From NCBI GenBank assembly GCA_030590265.1, contig JAUUYW010000061.1, forward strand, positions 1 to 12,186: a DNA stretch of 12,186 nt, written 5' to 3'. The position numbers and the translations under genes were made by a program. This stretch comes from Candidatus Krumholzibacteriia bacterium. Lineage in GTDB: Bacteria; Krumholzibacteriota; Krumholzibacteriia; LZORAL124-64-63. Under the pieces are notes generated by a model. That model worked only from the letters and a program-made list of their open reading frames with translations. It was not told where the DNA came from and did not search any database. Shown here in pieces: positions 7,504-12,186 of this stretch (positions are counted from its first letter, which is position 1; each line of letters starts with the position of its first letter).

Positions 7504-8439
7504 ATGTCCTTCAAATCCTTGGTTGCCTTGTTCATCATGGCCTTTGTTTTTGTTTGTCTTCCAGCTGTTGCCCAGCAGGAGACCGAGCAGGAAGAAAAAG
7601 TCCAGGAAGAGCGAACCTTTAAACTTCTGCGCGACAGTGGTTATGCTGGCTCAGATCTGGAAATAGCTGATGAAGAAGAAGAGGCCTGGATTCCTGGCAT
7701 TGAAAAAGGAACTATTGAAATCAGCTTTGCCCTGGGTGCCCTGAACCTGAATACCCTGGTGCTGGAACATGATCAGATGATTTACAAGTACACCGAAGAA
7801 GCCACCTTTTGGGGTGATGTAAAAATGAAAGGCGCCAATGCCTTCAGTCCGCGGTTCAGGATCGGCTACAATTTCTTGACCTGGTTGAGTCTTGAGGGTA
7901 ACGTCGCCGTCTCCTTTGGGGATTATACATCTCAAGTTGAAAACCGGCACCGTCGAACCAACGAACCCGGTGCACCAGTAGTCGATGATCCACCCCTTGG
8001 AGAGTTCGACCTGGAAAAGCGCTCCCTATTCACCGCCAACACAGGCATCAACGCTACCATATACTTCCTCAATTTTGGCGACGATGGCAGCGGAAAATGG
8101 CAGCCTTATGCTACCGCCGGTGTCGGTCATATGTGGTACGCCATGAACTCCAATTATGTGGACGATCCCGCCACCACTATCGATTACAACATTGGTGGTG
8201 GTATCCGCCTGTTAGCCGATCGCAACATCAGCGTTCGGTTGGAAGCCCTTTACCACTTCAATTCTGTGCAATTCACTCCCTCGAATGAGTTCACATCCCT
8301 CAACGATGGAACAGTTTCAGTGCCTCTTTATGAGTTCATTGAAACAGAAGAGGGTCTGACCGTAAGTCAAGTATCTGAGTTTTCTTCCCAATCCATTCGC
8401 AGCCTGGAAATTTCACTCGGTGTGCAGGGTAGCTTCTAA
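7504..8439 (+). CDS. Outer-membrane beta-barrel-like protein
   Basis: From ATG 7504 the product has 311 residues. The signal peptide is clear (basic start, hydrophobic core 5-20, cleavage predicted after AVA at 21-23). Next comes a charged Glu/Gln-rich segment (24-65). The rest alternates polar and hydrophobic residues in strand-like blocks, such as IEISFALGALNLNTLVL, FSPRFRIGYNFLTWLSLEGNVAVSFGDY, YATAGVGHMWYAM, YNIGGGIRLLADRNISVRLEALYHF and SLEISLGVQGSF. The last residue is Phe, as in many beta-barrels recognised by the BAM machinery. It looks like an 8-stranded OmpA/OmpW-type barrel, but I cannot assign a family or ligand. The start was chosen because AGGAG lies 7 nt upstream and the signal peptide begins there; the frame opens further up at 7342 with no ribosome site. 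It is divergent from the FG-GAP gene and ends at a terminator. Confidence 0.82.
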   Translation: MSFKSLVALFIMAFVFVCLPAVAQQETEQEEKVQEERTFKLLRDSGYAGSDLEIADEEEEAWIPGIEKGTIEISFALGALNLNTLVLEHDQMIYKYTEEATFWGDVKMKGANAFSPRFRIGYNFLTWLSLEGNVAVSFGDYTSQVENRHRRTNEPGAPVVDDPPLGEFDLEKRSLFTANTGINATIYFLNFGDDGSGKWQPYATAGVGHMWYAMNSNYVDDPATTIDYNIGGGIRLLADRNISVRLEALYHFNSVQFTPSNEFTSLNDGTVSVPLYEFIETEEGLTVSQVSEFSSQSIRSLEISLGVQGSF

Positions 8440-8478
8440 CTCGACAAAGCAAAATTTGCTCCATCAGATTTCCAATTC

Positions 8479-8504
8479 AGGTGGCCTTCGGGTCACCTTT
8501 TTTT
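8479..8504 (+). terminator. Intrinsic terminator after the beta-barrel gene
   Basis: An 8-bp stem (AGGTGGCC / GGTCACCT, one G-U pair) with a TTCG loop is followed directly by a run of seven T. It lies 40 nt after the beta-barrel stop. The T run exists only on the plus strand, so it should not stop comM transcription coming the other way. Confidence 0.88.
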
Positions 8505-8510
8505 AAGGCC

Positions 8511-10028
8511 TCATGCTTTTGCATCCAGTCCCAGGTTCTCCAGACGGAACTCCAAAGCCTCCAGGACGTGTGCCTTTTCCACTTCTCCGCTGCGATCCAA
8601 ACGAGCAATGGTCGAGGCCACCATCAAACAGCTGTGAACCGCCCGCAAAGACAAACCCAACGGTCGCCTGATGGCATTCAAATGACTCCTGGCCGATGTT
8701 GAGATTTTTGGCTTCGCGGGCTTGTGAGATTCCTGGCTGAGTTCGGGCCAACATCCTGTAGTTGCCAACTGCCGCCAATTTTTTGCCGGGGCCCGAACCA
8801 CCGGGCCATCATCCTCTGCCAGAAATTCCCCCTCCCAGGAACCCACCTGAACAAACAAATCAAACCTGTCCAGCAATGGTCCCGACAATCTTGAGAGGTA
8901 ACGCCGCCGCTCTCCAGGACTGCACCGGCAAGGCTTTATGTCACTGCCCAAAAAACCACACCGGCAAGGATTCATGGAGGCCACCAGTTGAAAATCGGCA
9001 GGATAAACCCGATGCCCCGTGCCTCTGTCCAAAGTGATCAGTTTTTCCTCCAGGGGCTCCCGCAAAACATCCAAAACCGCCGGTTGAAATTCAGAAAATT
9101 CATCCAGAAAAAGAACTCCTCCATGGGCCAGGGTCACTTCGCCGGGCCGCAGACTGCTTCCCCCGCCAATCAAACCAGCGCGGGTCAAGGTATGGTGGGG
9201 CGCGCGGAATGGTCTTTGACTCATGAGCTGGCCATCAGGCAAGACTCCGGCCGCACTGTGGATTCGTGTCACTTCCAAGGCCTCTCTCGGTCCCAAAGGT
9301 GATTGACCGGTCCCCAGGATACGCGCCAGACGGGTTTTTCCGGTGCCCGGCGGCCCAACCATCAGGATATTGTGGCGACCGGCTACAGCCAGCACAGCGG
9401 CCTTCAACAAAGATGGCTGTCCTTCCAACCCCAGCAATTTTCCTCTCAGGCCATTCCGTGGTTTGATGATTTTTTTGTTGCCGCCCAATTCCAACTTTGG
9501 CTCTTCACCAGTGCGCCACCAATGGATGACCTCGGCCAGGTTTTCAGCGCCCACAACCTTGATACCCTTGGCCAGAGATGCCTCTTGGGCCTGCTGAGCC
9601 GGCACAACCACCAGTCGATCCCCTTTATCAACCGCCGCCAGCACCATGGCCAGCAACCCTCGCACAGACCGCAGTTGACCAAAAAGGGAGAGTTCACCCA
9701 AAAACAATGGTGCCTCACCTTGAGGAAGACAGCGCCGACTCATGCCCTCCCCCCGGGCAGCCATGACTCCCATGGCAATGGCCAGATCGAATGAAGCCCC
9801 TTCCTTGCGCACTCCAGCCGGAGCCAGATTAACCGTAATTTTTCCTGGGGGCAGACTGACACCGCTGTTCCGCAGGGCAGCCAGAACCCGCTGGCGGCTC
9901 TCCCTCACCTCGGCATTGGGCAGACCAACCAGGTGAAAACCCGGCAGCCCCCGGCAGATGTCCACCTCCACCGTGACGGCCAAACCGTCAATTCCCATCA
10001 AGGCACCTGATTTGATTTTTGTGACCAT
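8511..10028 (-). CDS. comM: YifB/ComM family Mg-chelatase-like AAA+ ATPase
   Basis: This is a 505-residue protein, the normal ComM/YifB length. The N-terminal ChlI-type domain (about 1-170) has GLPGFHLVGLPNAEVRESR and NLAPAGVRKEG. The AAA+ core follows, with Walker A GPPGTGKT (225-232), the FRAPHHTLT block (274-282), Walker B LFLDE (306-310) and SMNPCRCG. Paired cysteines at 355/357 and 367/369 form the CxC...CxC motif typical of the family. The C-terminal Mg_chelatase_C helical domain spans about 440-505 (RPLGLSLRAVH). ComM is known as a hexameric helicase promoting branch migration when DNA taken up by transformation recombines. The start at ATG 10028 follows AGGAGG by 5 nt; the frame opens 22 codons earlier at 10094 but without support. 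It is a single gene here; the histone gene upstream ends in its own terminator. Confidence 0.95.
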   Translation of the reverse strand: MVTKIKSGALMGIDGLAVTVEVDICRGLPGFHLVGLPNAEVRESRQRVLAALRNSGVSLPPGKITVNLAPAGVRKEGASFDLAIAMGVMAARGEGMSRRCLPQGEAPLFLGELSLFGQLRSVRGLLAMVLAAVDKGDRLVVVPAQQAQEASLAKGIKVVGAENLAEVIHWWRTGEEPKLELGGNKKIIKPRNGLRGKLLGLEGQPSLLKAAVLAVAGRHNILMVGPPGTGKTRLARILGTGQSPLGPREALEVTRIHSAAGVLPDGQLMSQRPFRAPHHTLTRAGLIGGGSSLRPGEVTLAHGGVLFLDEFSEFQPAVLDVLREPLEEKLITLDRGTGHRVYPADFQLVASMNPCRCGFLGSDIKPCRCSPGERRRYLSRLSGPLLDRFDLFVQVGSWEGEFLAEDDGPVVRAPAKNWRQLATTGCWPELSQESHKPAKPKISTSARSHLNAIRRPLGLSLRAVHSCLMVASTIARLDRSGEVEKAHVLEALEFRLENLGLDAKA

Positions 10029-10034
10029 GAACAC

Positions 10035-10051
10035 CTCCTGAAAGACAGGAG
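10035..10051 (-). promoter_or_regulatory. Hairpin that can mask the comM ribosome site
   Basis: On the minus strand CTCCTG (10051-10046), a TCTTT loop and CAGGAG (10040-10035) form a perfect 6-bp stem. Its 3' arm contains most of the AGGAGG Shine-Dalgarno sequence of comM. If it folds in the mRNA it would lower translation of comM. The pairing is visible; the regulatory role is inferred. Confidence 0.45.
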
Positions 10052-10202
10052 CTTTTGCAAGGGGCGGGCCCACCGGCCAGAGACTGAAAGGCAAAGGATG
10101 AGGGGATATGGCCGAAAATCAGCGGCCTTGGCTGAGAAGATGTTTACAAGAAACCGTGGTGTGTAAGCGAGGGTTGTCAGTCCGGTGGAAAAGAATGGGA
10201 GT

Positions 10203-10232
10203 CAAAAAGAAAGGGGAGCCGAAGCTCCCCTT
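10203..10232 (-). terminator. Strong intrinsic terminator after the histone gene
   Basis: On the minus strand, AAGGGGAGC and GCTCCCCTT pair perfectly over 9 bp around a TTCG loop, followed by TCTTTTT. It begins 49 nt after the histone stop codon. It isolates the histone gene from comM. No other clear element was found between here and comM apart from the ribosome-site hairpin; a comM promoter was not identified. Confidence 0.9.
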
Positions 10233-10281
10233 ACAATCCGGGCGAAGAACCGGAAATACCCGGTCCTCTTTCCTGAATATC

Positions 10282-10452
10282 TTACAGATCGCAAGGACGA
10301 ACGGTCTTACGGCCGTTGTCCAGGGCGCGCTTTTCGGCGGCACCGATCAGGTCACGAACTTTGGTATCCAGGGCAGCGTAGAACTCGCCGGATACGTTGC
10401 AATTTTTGACACTTTCCTTGGTCTTGCTCTTGCTGATAATCATGTCAGCCAT
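10282..10452 (-). CDS. Minimal bacterial histone (single histone fold, HBb-like)
   Basis: A 56-residue protein starts at ATG 10452, with GGAGG 8 nt upstream. It reads as one histone fold: a short first helix (about 10-18), loop VSGE (20-23), a long amphipathic central helix (about 24-46, FYAALDTKVRDLIGAAEKRA), the second loop GRKTV (47-51) and a very short last helix RPCDL (52-56). Arg48, Thr50 and Asp55 match the GRKT-x4-D spacing of archaeal histones such as HMfB (R52, T54, D59), where Arg and Asp form the structural clamp. The central helix region is about one turn shorter than in HMfB, and the chain stops right after the clamp Asp. Single-fold histones of about this size are known in Bdellovibrio (Bd0055/HBb) and some other bacteria. 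It is basic (11 Lys/Arg, 8 Asp/Glu) and probably binds DNA as a dimer. Codon use is typical coding. Two cysteines (18, 54) are unusual. It is monocistronic with its own terminator. Function is inferred from family. Confidence 0.85.
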   Translation of the reverse strand: MADMIISKSKTKESVKNCNVSGEFYAALDTKVRDLIGAAEKRALDNGRKTVRPCDL

Positions 10453-10476
10453 AATGGGTTCCTCCCGAGGGTTTTA

Positions 10477-10528
10477 GTCCGTTTCCGTTCACAGCCGAGA
10501 ATTTTCCCGGCCGCAGGCGAGAGCGGAC
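10477..10528 (-). other. Possible folded leader of the histone mRNA
   Basis: On the minus strand GTCCG (10528-10524) can pair with CGGAC (10481-10477), enclosing a hairpin with a 7-bp stem (10511-10494: GCCGGGA / TCTCGGC, one G-U). The structure ends about 12 nt before the GGAGG ribosome site. It could influence translation or stability. This was folded by eye with no energy calculation. Confidence 0.3.
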
Positions 10529-10579
10529 TGAATTTAACAAATTGCCGGGACCAAAAATCCTTCACCGGCAAGTGGCGAC

Positions 10580-10608
10580 ACAATCGCCTTGGCAGGCGGC
10601 TCTGTCAA
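10580..10608 (-). promoter_or_regulatory. Promoter candidate for the histone gene
   Basis: A perfect TTGACA (10608-10603) is followed after 17 nt by GATTGT (10585-10580), a weak -10. It implies a leader of about 120 nt. An alternative is the extended -10 TGTTAAATT near 10539-10531, giving a shorter leader. The candidate overlaps the divergent dipeptidase promoter. Confidence 0.33.
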
Positions 10609-10617
10609 GCGTATTTT
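10589..10617 (+). promoter_or_regulatory. Promoter candidate for the M20 dipeptidase gene
   Basis: TTGGCA (10589-10594) and TATTTT (10612-10617) are separated by 17 nt, with 5/6 and 4/6 matches. Transcription from about 10624 would give a leader of about 68 nt. The histone -35 hexamer on the other strand lies inside its spacer. Confidence 0.45.
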
Positions 10618-10691
10618 TGTCTTGAAGACGAGAAGGGCAATCGGCCCCAATCAGCCCTCAAGCCCCGGAAATCTACAATAAGGAGCCTCTA

Positions 10692-12059
10692 ATGGCCAGT
10701 GAAAAAGTACTTACTTATCTGGAAAACCATCGTCAAAACCACGTGGACCAGCTTTGCGAGTTTTTAAAAATCCCCAGCATCAGTTCCGTGAGCGAGCACA
10801 ATGAAGATACAAAACGGGCTGCCGCCTTTGTCAGCAACGAGTTAGAAGAATTGGGTTTGGATGTGGAAGTGATCGACCTGGGTGGCCATCCCCTGGTTTA
10901 CGCCCAAACCGAGATTCGTCCCGATCGCAAAACATTGCTCTTTTATGGCCATTATGATGTGCAACCGGTGGACCCTTTGGACCTCTGGGACAACCCTCCT
11001 TTCGATCCCATCATCAAAGACGGCATCATTTATGCCCGCGGTTCCAGCGATGACAAGGGCCAGGTCTACACCCACATCAAGGCCCTGGAAGCCTATGTTC
11101 GCGAAGGTGTGGACCTGCCGGTGAATGTTAAATTCATCATCGAAGGCGAAGAGGAAGCCGGCGGCGAGAGCATCTACAAATACACCGAAGCGAATCCCGA
11201 CAAGCTTGCCTGCGACGCGGTGATCGTTTCGGACACAACTTTATACAACGAGACGACACCCGGGATTTGTTACAGTCTCAAGGGTCTGGCCTACATGGAA
11301 ATCACGGTGCGCGGACCGGGCATGGATTTGCACTCGGGCAGCTATGGCGGCACGGTGCAGAATCCCGGTAACGCCCTGGCGGAAATCATTGCCAAGCTCA
11401 AGGATGAAAATGGTCGCTGCCTGGTTCCCGGTTTCTACGACGATGTGCTGGAGTTGGATCAAGATGAGCGCGACGGTTTTGCAGAGCTGGGTTACACCGA
11501 TGAAATTTTGTGCAAGGAAACGGGCGCCTCGGCTCCCTTTGGAGAAAAGGGTTTCACCACTCTGGAACGCATGTGGGCCCGGCCCACCTGTGATGTCAAC
11601 GGCATTGCCTGCGGCTATGGTGGTGAAGGTGCCAAAACGATTATCCCGGCCCAGGGTTTGGCCAAGGTCAGCATGCGTCTCGTGCCTAATCAGGACCCGG
11701 ATAAAATTGCTGCTGCCTTTGCTGCCTACGTCAAGGAAATCGCTCCGGCTGGAGTTGAAGTTGAAGTGAGCAACCATCACAACGCGGCTCCGGTTCTGGT
11801 GCATAGGAAATCGGAAATGATGAACGCCGGCATGGCTGCTTTGGAACAGGGATTTGGCGCCAAACCGGTGTTTATTCGTGAAGGCGGCAGCATTCCCATT
11901 GTGGGCACCTTTCAGGATTGTCTGAAATCACCGGTGTTGTTGCTCGGCTATGGGTTGAGCACTGACAATATTCACAGCCCCAACGAGAAGTTTCATCTGG
12001 ATAATTTCTGGAGAGGGATCAGGACTTCGGCCATTCTCATGGAAGAAGCGGCTAAATAG
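10692..12059 (+). CDS. M20-family metallodipeptidase
   Basis: This is a 455-residue cytoplasmic-looking enzyme with no signal peptide, the usual length for M20 dipeptidases of the carnosinase/CNDP-like group. It should hydrolyse dipeptides using a two-metal (usually zinc) centre. The ligand set is complete by motif: GHYDVQP with His87 (Asp89 nearby), RGSSDDKGQ with bridging Asp120, EGEEEAGG with general base Glu154 and ligand Glu155, VSDTTLY with Asp181, and NIHSPNE with His428. The lid/dimerisation domain lies in between (about 195-360), with DLHSGSYGG and His214, which in the family reaches into the partner active site. The start has AAGGAG 7 nt upstream. It is divergent from the histone gene and apparently monocistronic. 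The substrate is not determined; some relatives act on longer peptides or N-acylated amino acids. Confidence 0.93.
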   Translation: MASEKVLTYLENHRQNHVDQLCEFLKIPSISSVSEHNEDTKRAAAFVSNELEELGLDVEVIDLGGHPLVYAQTEIRPDRKTLLFYGHYDVQPVDPLDLWDNPPFDPIIKDGIIYARGSSDDKGQVYTHIKALEAYVREGVDLPVNVKFIIEGEEEAGGESIYKYTEANPDKLACDAVIVSDTTLYNETTPGICYSLKGLAYMEITVRGPGMDLHSGSYGGTVQNPGNALAEIIAKLKDENGRCLVPGFYDDVLELDQDERDGFAELGYTDEILCKETGASAPFGEKGFTTLERMWARPTCDVNGIACGYGGEGAKTIIPAQGLAKVSMRLVPNQDPDKIAAAFAAYVKEIAPAGVEVEVSNHHNAAPVLVHRKSEMMNAGMAALEQGFGAKPVFIREGGSIPIVGTFQDCLKSPVLLLGYGLSTDNIHSPNEKFHLDNFWRGIRTSAILMEEAAK

Positions 12060-12075
12060 GGCTTTGGAGCCTTTT
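12060..12075 (+). terminator. Weak terminator candidate after the dipeptidase gene
   Basis: GGCT-TTGG-AGCC, a 4-bp stem, is followed by TTTT directly after the stop codon. The stem is short, so read-through is likely; there is no better candidate before the tRNA promoter. Confidence 0.35.
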
Positions 12076-12107
12076 CTGAAAGGGAAGCAGTTAATTGGTG
12101 AAGGAAT

Positions 12108-12136
12108 TTGACAATTCGCGGGTCAGGGAGTAGTTT
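12108..12136 (+). promoter_or_regulatory. Promoter of the tRNA-Glu gene
   Basis: A perfect TTGACA (12108-12113) is followed after 17 nt by TAGTTT (12131-12136). The start point would be near 12143, 12 nt before the mature tRNA end. Position and -35 make this one of the better promoter candidates in the window, though the -10 matches only 3/6. Confidence 0.55.
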
Positions 12137-12154
12137 ACTGCCTCAGCTTAAGGC

Positions 12155-12186
12155 GTCCCCATCGTCTAGTGGTTTAGGACACCGCC
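12155..12186 (+). tRNA. tRNA-Glu, 5' part only (cut by window edge)
   Basis: The sequence begins with the acceptor strand GTCCCCA, then TC, a D arm (GTCT AGTGGTTTA GGAC) and the first bases of the anticodon stem (CCGCC). This is the typical 5' half of bacterial tRNA-Glu. The anticodon itself lies outside the window, so the identity rests on similarity. Confidence 0.85.

Noticed and set aside
9303..9794. A 163-codon plus-strand frame inside comM.
   Set aside because: It is antisense to the Walker A and N-terminal region of comM; composition is a reflection of that gene.
10029..10094. A 22-codon upstream extension of comM.
   Set aside because: Family members begin near the MVTKIKSGAL motif, and the strong AGGAGG site serves ATG 10028.
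10108..10692. A 194-codon plus-strand frame upstream of the dipeptidase gene.
   Set aside because: It runs through the terminator and antisense to the histone gene, has low-complexity, non-family-like sequence and no ribosome site.
11241..11804. A 187-codon minus-strand frame inside the dipeptidase gene.
   Set aside because: It is a mirror of a well-conserved M20 coding region and has no supporting motif.

Overview
The window holds eight protein-coding genes (one cut by the left edge), one very small gene, and the start of a tRNA gene, at moderate GC with clear Shine-Dalgarno sites. The long secreted repeat protein ends in a FlgD-like/type IX-style sorting domain (WPNPFNP ... WDG ... GLYFLRI). 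Together with outer-membrane and Ton-type genes, this points to an uncultured Gram-negative lineage of the FCB superphylum or a neighbouring candidate phylum. That placement is inference; there is no rRNA or marker set here.

Left part, minus strand (1-3383): a compact operon reading tonB-like -> exbB -> exbD -> lipoprotein. The lipoprotein is coupled to exbD by a 2-nt gap and runs off the window. The first three genes encode a proton-driven energy-transducing complex of the inner membrane. The TonB-like protein has an unusually acidic periplasmic linker. A short intergenic region carries back-to-back promoter candidates for this operon and for the plus-strand murB (peptidoglycan precursor synthesis), whose most likely start is GTG 3569.

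Middle part (4540-8504): a 929-residue secreted FG-GAP/VCBS-type protein on the minus strand, divergent from a plus-strand outer-membrane beta-barrel-like protein that ends in a good intrinsic terminator. The two share an intergenic region with a promoter candidate in each direction.

Right part (8511-12186): a minus-strand comM/yifB AAA+ ATPase. Upstream of it, separated by a strong terminator, is a 56-codon minus-strand gene whose product looks like a minimal bacterial histone: a single histone fold with GRKT, then Asp at the spacing seen in archaeal histones. Divergent from it is an M20-family metallodipeptidase. The promoter candidates of these last two overlap. A consensus-like promoter then leads into the first 32 nt of a tRNA-Glu gene at the right edge.

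No mobile element, CRISPR array or long repeat was seen. No gene-free stretch exceeds 300 nt; the longest are 10029-10281 and 10453-10691, both described below. The most notable item is the bacterial histone gene, which is short enough to be missed by ordinary gene calling.
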